Origin: Palaemon carinicauda
Lineage: Eukaryota > Arthropoda > Malacostraca > Decapoda > Palaemonidae
Direction of reading: 5' to 3'
Length of the DNA: 64,000 bases
Assembly (NCBI RefSeq): GCF_036898095.1
Contig: NC_090730.1
Location: 33,072,761-33,136,760 of the forward strand
How positions within the stretch are numbered: position 1 is the stretch's first letter; each line of letters starts with the position of its first letter. Shown piece by piece: positions 9,318 through 18,700 of this stretch. The notes under the pieces are model-generated. The model had not been told where the DNA came from. It saw only the letters and a list, made by a program, of their open reading frames with translations, and ran no database searches. A program made the translations under genes and the position numbers.

Positions 9318-11735
9318 ATGTCTGACACTTCCAAAGTTCCTAAATATAGGCGATGTAGTGTTAGTGCTTGTAATAGGCGTCTTCCGAAGGCCTCTGTTGA
9401 TCCTCACACCGTATGTTCCAATTGTAGGGGAAAATCCTGTCAATTGGAAGATCGATGTGGGGAATGTGCTGGGCTTTCGGAATTCGATTTTAATGAATTC
9501 CTCAGATATACTCGTAGGTTAGAGAAGGAGAGAGATAGGAGGAGTTCTCGCTCTTTGGTTATTTCCTCTCCCCATGCCCCTCAACCTTTTCCTTCCCCTG
9601 TGGTGGTGACCCCCGAACCTGCTACGAGTGCTCAGCCTGCAATGGCTGATATGTTGCGTGCCATTCAGGCTCTCGGTGATAAGGTGGAGTCGTTGGTTAG
9701 TGACCGCAATCAGCTCTTGGCGGATGTCAGAGAGCTGAAAGCGAAGAGTGCAGTGGGAAGTGTTAGTGCTAGTGCTGTGCATAGTGTCAGTGTTGCGCAT
9801 GAGGATACATCTGTGCGTGCCAGTCGTCCTCCCAGTCCGGGACCTCTTGCAAGCTCCCAAGCCCAGGGGAGAAGCAATGTCGAAGGACCAAAGGGTTCGG
9901 CGGGCCTTGATCGGCGCACAGATGTATCCTCAGTGGTTGCGGACGTATCTGCTAAGGATCGTCCCTTCCACTCCCAGACGAATGAGCCCTTACATTCCTC
10001 GTCTGTGGAAGAGGTTTCCAGGAGGAAACGGTGGACTAAGGTCTCACGACCGCTTAAGCGTAAAGTCCCTTCAGAGCTAGTCCAACGGCCCAGGTGTAGC
10101 CACTGGGTCAGTTCGGACTCGCCGCAGTCATCGGATGACTGCACACCTCCCAAGAGAGGTAGAGTGGTCCCTCAACAGGCCTCTGCTCCAACCACAGTAG
10201 ACCCTAAGTGGTCCATGCTGCAGACTATGCAGTCTCAGCTTGCGGCTTTTATGCAGGATTATCAGGCAGAGAAGGTTAACATCCCTCCTCCTGTGAGAGC
10301 TCCTCCACAGTTGCGCAGTCCTCAGCCCATGCAGCATGCTCTGCAGACCTTACAGCATGAGCCGCATTCCATGCAGCATGAGCCTCATACCATGCAGCAT
10401 GAGCCTCATCCCATGCAGCATGAGCCTCATACCATGCAGCATGAGCCTCATCCCATGCAGCATGAGTCGCATGCCATGCAGCATGAGCCGCATACCATGC
10501 AGCATGAGCCGCATCCCATGCAGCATGAGCCGCATGCCTCACAGCATGCTCTGCATACCACCGCAGACCCTCCCTCACACCGGCCCTCTGCTTTTGTTGT
10601 TGCCAGCTCACAGTCTGTCCAGCAGAGGCATGATGATGGATCCGCAGGTACGCATGCACCCGTTCTGCAGGATTCACCCGTTCAGCTTGCTGCTCTGCCT
10701 TTGCCTCTTACAACTCAACTGTCGGGTGAGGAGGCTTCTGAGGATGAAGCTGCTCATCTTGATGATCCTCATTCTGATGTTGAAGGACACAAGTCTTCGC
10801 CACCCTCCTTAGACTTCCGCAAAGTCCTTGCTTTGTTCAGAGAGTTGTACCCTGAACACTTTGTGTCTGCAACCCCTCGTTCTCCTCCCTCCGAGTTTGC
10901 TCTGGGCATGCAGCCTACTGCGCCTGCCTTCACCAAGCTTGTTCTTGCCAGATCTTCAAGGAGAGCTTTGAGGGTTATGGGGGATTGGTTGCAGTCCAAG
11001 AAGCAACTGGGAAGGACCTCTTTTGTGTTTCCTCCTCCCAAGCTGGCTTCTAAGTCGGGCGTCTGGTATGCCACGGGAGAGGAACCTGGCTTGGGGGTTC
11101 CTGCCTCTGCCCAGGCCGACTTCTCAAGTCTGGTTGACTCTCCCCGCAGGTTGGCTATGAGACGTTCGAAGATCTGCTGGTCCCCTACAGATCTTGATCA
11201 CTTGTTAAGGGGAGTCTTTCGTGCCTTTGAGATATTCAACTTCCTCGATTGGTGCCTGGGAGCCTTAAGCAGGAAGACTGCCCCTTCTGACAAGGACTCA
11301 GCCATGCTGATCATGTCCAGCATGGACAAGGCAATACGGGATGGGTCTGGCGAGCTTGCGGCTTCTTATGTATCAGGGGTCCTCAAGAAAAGGGAACATC
11401 TGTGCTCCTTCTTATCTGCTGGTATCACCCCTTGCCAGAGGTCAGAGTTACTTTTTGCTCCTCTGTCCAAGTGTCTGTTTCCGGAGGAATTAATTAAGGG
11501 GATGACTGCCTCTCTTCTCCAGAAGGATACGCATGACCTCATGGCTTCTTCTGCACGTAAGGCTAAGACCTTACCTTCCGTGTCTAAACCTTACCGCCCT
11601 CTAGCAGTTGATACTCCTGCTTCCAGGTTCATCCCACCCTTTCGTGGCAGAACCTCCAGCAGAGGAGGTACCCGTGCAGACAGTAACCGTGGCAAGCCCA
11701 AGAAGGGTTCCAAGTCCACAAGAGGCAAGTTTTGA
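9318..11735 (+). CDS. DIRS gag-like protein (805 aa, copy B)
   Basis: Putative nucleocapsid-like ORF1 of the DIRS element. ATG at 9318 in TTCAAGATGT context, 218 bp inside the left repeat, open to TGA at 11733. The N terminus has a cysteine-rich module (CSVSACNRRL, CSNCRGKSC, CGECAG). A variable low-complexity region follows, then eleven MQHEPHx-type heptads at residues about 338-414. A conserved C-terminal region (PLAVDTPASRF near the end) finishes in an Arg/Gly/Lys-rich basic tail (FRGRTSSRGGTRAD, then KPKKGSKSTRGKF) suited to nucleic-acid binding. It appears intact. Assignment as gag rests on position and composition, since DIRS gags are weakly conserved. Confidence 0.85.
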   Translation: MSDTSKVPKYRRCSVSACNRRLPKASVDPHTVCSNCRGKSCQLEDRCGECAGLSEFDFNEFLRYTRRLEKERDRRSSRSLVISSPHAPQPFPSPVVVTPEPATSAQPAMADMLRAIQALGDKVESLVSDRNQLLADVRELKAKSAVGSVSASAVHSVSVAHEDTSVRASRPPSPGPLASSQAQGRSNVEGPKGSAGLDRRTDVSSVVADVSAKDRPFHSQTNEPLHSSSVEEVSRRKRWTKVSRPLKRKVPSELVQRPRCSHWVSSDSPQSSDDCTPPKRGRVVPQQASAPTTVDPKWSMLQTMQSQLAAFMQDYQAEKVNIPPPVRAPPQLRSPQPMQHALQTLQHEPHSMQHEPHTMQHEPHPMQHEPHTMQHEPHPMQHESHAMQHEPHTMQHEPHPMQHEPHASQHALHTTADPPSHRPSAFVVASSQSVQQRHDDGSAGTHAPVLQDSPVQLAALPLPLTTQLSGEEASEDEAAHLDDPHSDVEGHKSSPPSLDFRKVLALFRELYPEHFVSATPRSPPSEFALGMQPTAPAFTKLVLARSSRRALRVMGDWLQSKKQLGRTSFVFPPPKLASKSGVWYATGEEPGLGVPASAQADFSSLVDSPRRLAMRRSKICWSPTDLDHLLRGVFRAFEIFNFLDWCLGALSRKTAPSDKDSAMLIMSSMDKAIRDGSGELAASYVSGVLKKREHLCSFLSAGITPCQRSELLFAPLSKCLFPEELIKGMTASLLQKDTHDLMASSARKAKTLPSVSKPYRPLAVDTPASRFIPPFRGRTSSRGGTRADSNRGKPKKGSKSTRGKF
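10329..10559 (+). repeat. 21-bp minisatellite in intact gag, 11 heptad units
   Basis: Eleven tandem 21-bp units encode MQHALQT, LQHEPHS, MQHEPHT, MQHEPHP, MQHEPHT, MQHEPHP, MQHESHA, MQHEPHT, MQHEPHP, MQHEPHA and SQHALHT. It is the same array as in copy A but about half the length and without the expanded LQHALHx block. Confidence 0.95.
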
Positions 11736-11874
11736 CTTTCCTCCTCTCCAGTCAGCTGAGGAGCCAGACTCAAGACCTTCTGGCAAGCTTGGGAGAGCAG
11801 AGGTGCAGACGCTCAGTCTGTGAAGTGGCTGAGGGAGGGATACAGAATTCCGTTCTGCCGCAATCCCCCTCTAG

Positions 11875-13782
11875 CTACATCTCCCATCAACCTCTCTCCC
11901 AACTACAAGGAGAAGGACATTGCAACAAGAGGTGTCGCTCTTGCTACACAAGGAGGCAGTGGTCATAGTTCGGGACCATCAATCCCCGGGCTTTTACAAC
12001 CGTCTCTTCCTGGTAGCCAAGAAGACAGGAGGTTGGAGGCCGGTGCTGGACGTCAGTGCGCTCAATGCTTATGTCACCAAGCAGACGTTCACTATGGAGA
12101 CGACGAAGTCGGTCCTAGCAGCGGTCAGGCAGGAGGACTGGATGGTCTCGTTAGACCTGAAAGACGCATACTTTCACGTCCCCATCCATCCAGACTCCCA
12201 ACCTTTCCTGAGATTCGTCTATGGAAAGGTTGTGTACCAGTTCCAAGCCCTGTGTTTTGGCCTAAGCACGGCACCTCTTGTGTTTACGCGACTGATGAGG
12301 AATATTGCGAAATTCCTTCACTTGGCAGACATCAGAGCCTCCCTCTATTTAGACGACTGGCTTTTAAGAGCTCCCACAAGTCGTCGCTGTCTGGAGAATC
12401 TCAGATGGACTATGGATCTGACCAAGGAACTGGGCCTCCTGGTCAATTTAGAGAAGTCCCAGCTCGTCCCATCCCAGACCATTGTTTACCTGGGTATGGA
12501 GATTCAGAGTCGAGCTTTTCGGGCTTTTCCGTCGGCCCCAAGAATCAACCAAGCCCTAGAGTGCATCCTGAGCATGCTGAGAAGGAGCCGATGCTCAGTA
12601 AGGCAGTGGATGAGTCTAACAGGGACACTTTCATCGCTGGCCCTGTTCATCGATTTAGGGAGACTCCACCTCCGCCCCCTTCAGTATCATCTGGCTGCTC
12701 ACTGGATCAAGGACATGACGCTAGAGACGGTCTCAATTCCTGTTTCCGAAGAGATGAGGTCTACTCTAACGTGGTGGAAGAACAGCATTCTTCTCAAGGA
12801 AGGTCTTTCGTTAGCTGTTCAGACCCCCGACCACCATCTCTTCTCGGACGCATCAGACTCGAGCTGGGGTGCGACATTGGACGGACAGGAATGCTCGGGA
12901 ACATGGAATCAGGAACAAAGAACACTCCACATCAATTGCAAGGAGTTGTTGGCGGTTCATCTGGCCTTAATGAACTTCAAGTCCCTCCAGCTAAACAAGG
13001 TGGTGGAGGTGAACTCCGACAACACCACAGCCTTGGCTTACATCTCCAAGCAGGGGGGGACTCATTCGAGGAAGTTGTTCGAGATCGCAAGGGACCTCCT
13101 CATTTGGTCAAAAGATCGAAGGCTCACGCTGGTAACGAGGTTCATTCAGGGCGATATGAATGTCATGGCAGATCGCCTCAGCTGGAAGGGTCAGGTCATC
13201 CCCACAGAGTGGACCCTTCACAAGAATGTTTGCAGCAGACTTTGGTCCCTGTGGGGTCAGCCTACCATAGATCTGTTCGCTACCTCGATGACCAAGAGGC
13301 TCCCATTGTATTGTTCGCCGATTCCAGACCCAGCAGCAGTTCACGTGGATGCTTTTCTGCTGGATTGGTCCCATCTCGACCTGTATGCATTCCCGCCGTT
13401 CAAGATTGTCAACAGGGTACTTCAGAAATTCGCCTCTCACAAAGGGACACGGCTGACGTTGGTTGCTCCCCTCTGGCCCGCGAGAGAATGGTTCACAGAG
13501 GTACTGCAATGGCTGGTCGACGTTCCCAGGACTCTTCCTCTAAGAGTGGACCTTCTACGTCAACCTCACGTAAAGAAGGTACACCCAAGCCTCCACGCTC
13601 TTCGTCTGACTGCCTTCAGACTATCGAAAGACTCTCAAGAGCTAGAGGCTTTTCGAAGGAGGCAGCCAGAGCGATTGCTAGAGCTAGGAGGACATCCACT
13701 CTCAGAGTCTATCAATCTAAATGGGAAGTCTTCAGAAACTGGTGCAAGGCCAATGCAGTTTCCTCAACCAATACCACTGTAA
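11875..13782 (+). CDS. DIRS reverse transcriptase, RNase H and methyltransferase-like polyprotein (copy B)
   Basis: Copies element RNA to DNA and degrades the template. RT motifs in order: VLDVSALN, SLDLKDAYFHVPIHP, CFGLSTAPLVFT, YLDDWLL, LVNLEKSQL and VYLGMEIQS. RNase H follows: LFSDASDSSWG, KELLAVHLAL, NSDNTTALAY and MADRLSW supply the acidic residues. The C terminus carries IDLFATSM, LDLYAFPPF and APLWPAREWF, a region described in DIRS as Dam-like adenine methyltransferase. This frame opens after a TAG at 11872 and has no early ATG. The first RT residues (LREGYRIPF..NLSPNYKEKDIA) lie in the frame 1 nt away, so a frameshift near 11920 is needed, mutational or programmed. It overlaps the recombinase frame by about 295 nt. 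Confidence 0.85.
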   Translation, partial: LHLPSTSLPTTRRRTLQQEVSLLLHKEAVVIVRDHQSPGFYNRLFLVAKKTGGWRPVLDVSALNAYVTKQTFTMETTKSVLAAVRQEDWMVSLDLKDAYFHVPIHPDSQPFLRFVYGKVVYQFQALCFGLSTAPLVFTRLMRNIAKFLHLADIRASLYLDDWLLRAPTSRRCLENLRWTMDLTKELGLLVNLEKSQLVPSQTIVYLGMEIQSRAFRAFPSAPRINQALECILSMLRRSRCSVRQWMSLTGTLSSLALFIDLGRLHLRPLQYHLAAHWIKDMTLETVSIPVSEEMRSTLTWWKNSILLKEGLSLAVQTPDHHLFSDASDSSWGATLDGQECSGTWNQEQRTLHINCKELLAVHLALMNFKSLQLNKVVEVNSDNTTALAYISKQGGTHSRKLFEIARDLLIWSKDRRLTLVTRFIQGDMNVMADRLSWKGQVIPTEWTLHKNVCSRLWSLWGQPTIDLFATSMTKRLPLYCSPIPDPAAVHVDAFLLDWSHLDLYAFPPFKIVNRVLQKFASHKGTRLTLVAPLWPAREWFTEVLQWLVDVPRTLPLRVDLLRQPHVKKVHPSLHALRLTAFRLSKDSQELEAFRRRQPERLLELGGHPLSESINLNGKSSETGARPMQFPQPIPL

Positions 13783-14681
13783 CCCAGATTGCTGACTTCC
13801 TGTTACATCTAAGGAACGTTAGATCCCTATCAGCTCCTACGATCAAGGGTTATAGAAGTATGTTGGCAGCGGTTTTCCGCCACAGAGGCTTGGATCTTTC
13901 CTCCAACAAAGATCTGCAGGACATCCTTAGGTCTTTTGAGACCTCTAAGGAACGTCGGTTGTCCACTCCAGGCTGGAATCTAGACGTGGTCCTAAGGTTC
14001 CTGATGTCATCTAGATTTGAACCGCTCCAATCAGCCTCTTTCAAGGACCTCACATTAAAAATTCTTTTCCTAGTATGCCTAGCAACAGCTAAGAGAGTAA
14101 GTGAGATCCACGCCTTCAGCAGGAACATAGGTTTCACATCGGAAACGGCTACATGTTCCTTGCAGCTCGGTTTTTTGGCTAAAAACGAGCTTCCTTCACG
14201 TCCTTGGCCTAAATCGTTCGAGATCCCTAGCCTATCTAACTTGGTGGGTAACGAGCTGGAGAGAGTACTTTGCCCAGACAGAGCTCTTAGGTACTATCTG
14301 AAAAGGTCAAAACCTTTACGAGGACAATCAGAAGCCTTATGGTGTGCTGTTAAGAAGCCTTCGCTACCAATGTCTAAGAACGCAGTTTCTTACTACATCA
14401 GGCTTCTGATTAGAGAAGCTCATTCTCATATGAAGGAAGAAGACCTTGCTTTGCTGAAGGTAAGGACACATGAAGTGAGAGCTGTGGCTACTTCAGTGGC
14501 CTTCAAACAGAACCGTTCTCTGCAGAGTGTTATGGATGCAACCTATTGGAGAAGCAAGTCAGTGTTCGCATCATTCTATCTCAAAGATGTCCAGTCTCTT
14601 TACGAGAACTGCTACACCCTGGGACCATTCGTAGCAGCGAGTGCAGTAGTAGGTGAGGGCTCAGCCACTACATTCCCATAA
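13488..14681 (+). CDS. DIRS tyrosine recombinase (about 397 aa, copy B)
   Basis: Integrase-like enzyme that inserts circular element DNA without target duplication. ATG at 13488 is the probable start, because the same frame upstream runs through RT coding sequence. A SAM-like core-binding domain (TLRVYQSKWEVFRNWC, TQIADFLLHLRN, APTIKGYRSML) is followed by the catalytic domain: Arg I in AKRVSEIHAFS, box II HEVRA (H-x-x-R) and nucleophile Tyr in FASFYLKDV. All catalytic positions are present and the frame is uninterrupted. It overlaps the end of the RT ORF in a different frame, a known DIRS layout. About 400 nt separate its stop from the ICR. Confidence 0.88.
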   Translation: MVHRGTAMAGRRSQDSSSKSGPSTSTSRKEGTPKPPRSSSDCLQTIERLSRARGFSKEAARAIARARRTSTLRVYQSKWEVFRNWCKANAVSSTNTTVTQIADFLLHLRNVRSLSAPTIKGYRSMLAAVFRHRGLDLSSNKDLQDILRSFETSKERRLSTPGWNLDVVLRFLMSSRFEPLQSASFKDLTLKILFLVCLATAKRVSEIHAFSRNIGFTSETATCSLQLGFLAKNELPSRPWPKSFEIPSLSNLVGNELERVLCPDRALRYYLKRSKPLRGQSEALWCAVKKPSLPMSKNAVSYYIRLLIREAHSHMKEEDLALLKVRTHEVRAVATSVAFKQNRSLQSVMDATYWRSKSVFASFYLKDVQSLYENCYTLGPFVAASAVVGEGSATTFP

Positions 14682-15081
14682 TCCCATAACCTTTTTTAAC
14701 CTTTCTCTTGATTGCTTTTATTGTTGTTTTTGGGTTGTACGGTCGGCTAAGAAGCCTTCCGCATCCTGGTTGATTTGGCGGGTGGTCAATTCTTTCTTGA
14801 GAAGCGCCTAGGTTAGAGGTTATGATGAGGTCCTTTAGTATGGGTTGCAGCCCTTTATACTTTAGCCACCTAAGAGTCGTTCAGCATCCTAAGAGGACCG
14901 CTACGCTCAGTAAGGAAGACGTACTTATTAAAGGCAGAGTAATGGTTCAAGTCGACTTCCTTACCAGGTACTTATTTATTTTTTATTGTTATTTTGAATA
15001 ACTAATAAAAATGAAATACGGGATACTTAGCTTCTTTGTTAACATGTATACTGGTCTCCACCCACCACCCTGGGTGTGAAT
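14682..15081 (+). other. DIRS 3' non-coding region (copy B)
   Basis: It is nearly identical to 7677-8062 of copy A and contains the GTTGTACGGTCGGCTAAGAAG block and a TAAGGAAGACGTACTT stem region. No coding sequence. It links the recombinase stop to the ICR. Confidence 0.7.
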
Positions 15082-15172
15082 CAGCTACATGATCATCGGG
15101 TAAGATTAATATTGAAAAATGTTATTTTTATTACTAAAATAAATTTTTGAATATACTTACCCGATGATCATG
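15082..15172. repeat. Internal complementary region (ICR) of DIRS copy B
   Basis: The left half is the reverse complement of 8931-8965 (left terminus through CAGCTACATG) and the right half is the reverse complement of about 15357-15413 (right terminus). The two meet at GAAAAATGTTAT. The ICR is therefore the reverse complement of right terminus joined to left terminus, which is the diagnostic DIRS arrangement. Confidence 0.88.
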
Positions 15173-15222
15173 ATTTAAATGACCCGCCCTTCCTCCCCAT
15201 AGAGAACCAGTGGACCGAGGAG

Positions 15223-15376
15223 AAAATTGAGGTCTTGTTGACAAGAAGTACTGGAGTACCTGACCACAGATGGCGCTGGTGAGTACACCCCCACCTGTAT
15301 AAGCGATCGCTGGCGTATCCCGACCGTAGATTTCTGTCGGGCAACGGAGTTGACAGCTACATGATCATCGGGTAAG
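15223..15376. repeat. Right inverted terminal repeat of DIRS copy B
   Basis: The arm ends in CATGATCATCGGGTAAG and matches the left arm by eye without differences. The outermost tail to 15413 (TATATTCAAAAATTTATTTT and on to AATAACAT) belongs to the element, because the ICR duplicates it. Confidence 0.92.
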
Positions 15377-15714
15377 TATATTCAAAAATTTATTTTAGTA
15401 ATAAAAATAACATATTGTTCTGTCCTTTTTTACATATTTCTATATGTTCATATGCCTATTTTATTAAGGCAATGAATGAATGGTTAATGTAATATCTCCT
15501 TAGATGTATTTTCATAACTGGTAACAGTGCCTTGTTGGCTGCTTTTTACCAAAGGATGTTTAGTATTGCAAAAAGACCTCACGTCTCCCTTTTCCTAACT
15601 CTAACTCCATTGTGTCGTTAACCACACACAGTTAATGCAAGCCAAGTCTGTAACAAGAGGTTCCTTAGCCTATGTTATCCTAGCTAGGCAAGACACTGTT
15701 GGAAAAGTATTTTA

Positions 15715-18700
15715 TGACTTTGTTTCTATGGATATACAAACCTTTCATCCTTTAAAATAAGAAGTATCTTCAGTATAGCTGGAACAGCTGTTAAATTCTC
15801 TAGAGAGGTAGTTAATGACAGGGGTGAGCAGGGCTCACTTTTGTCTTCAGCCCCAATGAGTATGGTAATACTATTGCATCCCATCCAAGGCTCTTTAATC
15901 TTTTTCTCATATCTTTTAGTCTGACTGGTTGATATTGGTTTTGTGTTATTAATAAAACAAACAGGAATATGTGTAGCATAGGCACTGTAGCAGATTATGG
16001 CTAAACTGGTAATGGATCCACTCACTCTGTACCTCAGGGCTATGATTGTTTGGTGTTATCCCCATTTTCCGAAAGTAAATTGTGGCCTCCCATTGAAGGC
16101 GGAGGTAATATTTGAGGAGCGGAAAGGCTAAGTCTTCTTCGGCATTATTCTAGGCAACCCCATGAAAAAGCCGGAGAGACTGTTAGATACTTTGGGCTCC
16201 TCCTTGAGTTCACTGTTTACTGTAGCTTCTTGGAATATACCACTATCTTGGTTCTGGGAAGTATGCTTAAGGTGCAGGGAGAACTCAGATCTAAATCAGA
16301 GTTTTTTCAAGGTTGGTGGAGTGTAAGGTGATCGCCGCAGTCCAGTATGTGTCGGAAGTTCTCCCTTGCAGACTGCCAATGACTATTGACCATGTCCTGC
16401 AGGTAGGCCCTCAATGTCATCTTGAGGGACCAGATAACTAATGCTACTTCACCCTGGGTGTCCCCAGTTCCAGTGACCCTAGTGGTGATTGATACAGCAG
16501 GGACCCTGATTCAGCGATGATCCCAGTGTCATCAGTGTTAGTAACCATAGTAGTAATCTCTGCAGTATGCTTCAAGCCAAGAAAGCAGCTAAAAATTCTG
16601 ATAAGAAAGCTTCTGTCCCTGAAAAAAGTAAAGTTCCAAAGATGAAAGGGCGTAAGAAGGCTCTGTGGCCTGTTCCATGATTATCTTCAGTACTATTCAC
16701 CTCTGTGCCTGTGACCTCAGGACTATGGTTCTCACACTCCCTGTACCATTAACTTCAGCCCTTGTGTCCGTTACAGGTGCCTCCTCGAGTGTATGCTTCT
16801 TACCCTATGACAGTGATTCTAGAGATTGTGATTCCTGTCAAAATGACCCTTGTGGTTCTCCCCATTTGGGACTTTTGACGTTGAGGATTGCCTAGATGAC
16901 TTCTTTGCTTCCTGAACCTGATGGGAAAGTTAGTAAGAGGTAGAAGTGAGTTTACTAATCCTCCTCGTCCTGCTGCTCTTCTTATTCTAATTCCTCTTTC
17001 AAGAAAAAAAAAAAAATAAAGTCTAGAGAGGTCAGTTGTACTTGCAAAAACCACCTCTCTTTCAGGGAGGGAGACAGCTCCAAGTGGTACCTGGCCCCAT
17101 GTGTGTTGGAATCACTACCCCATACCTCATCCCCCAGGGCCGGGTACCTGTTCACTGGCCTGACTATCCTGGTAGCCAGGCTAGTGGGGTATACATGGTC
17201 TTACAATGGGGTTGAGCACTTTTCATCAACCATGGCCCATGCTCCTTGCCCCATGTTCTCACAGACCACAGGAGCCAGAACCAAGGCCTTGGTGGATGGC
17301 TTAACAATACTGGTACCCAAGCTAATCTGAATTGCACTACCCTTTGTGGGGCTGTGCACTCTTGCCGTTGGACAGATGTTGGAGGAGCTTAGGTACCTTC
17401 TTTTTCTCTTGCTACACTGTACCTAGACGTGAGAGTGCTACTTCCTTTTCTTTTTGTATAGAGGGGACCTCTCAAAGACATCATTGCAAACTTTTGTGCA
17501 GCTGGTGGTCGTTGGTTGGTGGGTTAGATGACAATATCCCATGCTTACATGCCACCATAATCAACAGAGGGGAGGGAACTTGGTACCTCATCTGTCTTTA
17601 GTTTTAATGATGTCAGAGATTTTTCTCTCCCCAGTGACAACCAACCTGGTTCTTTATCGGCCCCCAATCACGTTGCTGGTTCAGTCCTTCGGACAGAATG
17701 CTCATATTCATGGTAGGAGGGCTAGAAATTCTGAGCAAACTGCTGGGCCTTCATCCTCTCCGAGGCTTGAGGACACTTAGGATTCTTGTGCCCTGAAGGT
17801 ACCTGACCTTGGTCCAATGCCAATGGAAGCAGAGAACCCAGGGTGGGAGTGTGCTTTTGAAAGTGCAAGTGACCATGGCATCAGCTTCAGGTAGATGATA
17901 GATGATTGACCAGTATTTGGGTGCCACTCAAAGGTTGAGACCTTCTCTAGAGTTGCCATGGTACGATCTTGCCTGTTATCCTTGGATTGAATTAATGATC
18001 AGATATTTGGTTCTAAAAAGTCTCTCACTTGTCGCTCCAACAAGGTTGTCTCCTCACACTTCAGCGCAGCGAGGTTCAACGAATTAAAGTGTTTTGCGCC
18101 AAGTCCTATTCAGGTTGACCCCTCAGAATGCGCACGAACGGCAACTTTTCCTTAGGAGAGACTTGGCTCAGAAGGCACGCTCTTCTTGGCATGTGTGTTG
18201 GCAGCCATGGACAGTTCTGCTGTAGTCACTCTCCATGTAGTATTGTGGTTTGACTAGTGATCAGGTGCTGTGACATACATTTTGAAAACTAAGGGGCTAT
18301 CAAATCTTGACTCTTGGGATAAGTACAGGAGATTCCTGCTGTCTAGTGTACAGTGATAGTTTTAATCACTAGGTAGAAGACCAGTGGGTCAACTGGGTTT
18401 TGAAGGAGGGGGATGCTCTGGTGTCTTAAATCTCAAAATTAGTTAATCCAGAGGTAACACTGGTGCGTCGGAGCATTTTGTTGCAGAAGTTGTCATTACT
18501 CTTGCTAAGTAGTCACATGTAGGGAATGATGAAGAAGTGAAAATCTGCTTTGGAGGACTCCCTGGTCCACCACACAGTCTCCTTCAAGGGCCCTAGCTCT
18601 TTGAAGGTGTCTGTAAACAAACTTTTGGATGTGTCCATGCCTGCGGGATCGGTGGGGAAGGAGGTTGCCTCAACCTTCTCTAGACCCCAATCAGGACTGG

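Larger units (their letters stand above)
8931..15413 (+). mobile_element. DIRS retrotransposon family I, copy B (structurally complete)
   Basis: About 6.48 kb with left and right inverted terminal repeats (8946-9100 and 15223-15376), gag, RT/RNase H/methyltransferase-like and tyrosine recombinase frames in order, and an ICR at 15082-15172 just inside the right repeat. The termini are set by what the ICR is complementary to: it predicts a left end at about 8931 (TTTTTCAATA) and a right end at about 15413 (AATAACAT). No obvious target-site duplication flanks it, as expected for DIRS. The main fault is an apparent frame change at the N terminus of RT near 11920. Confidence 0.92.

Noticed and set aside
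13108..13509. A 133-codon - strand frame present in both family I copies (also 6104-6505)
   Set aside because: It is the antisense of the RNase H and methyltransferase-like region; conservation is explained by the + strand coding sequence.
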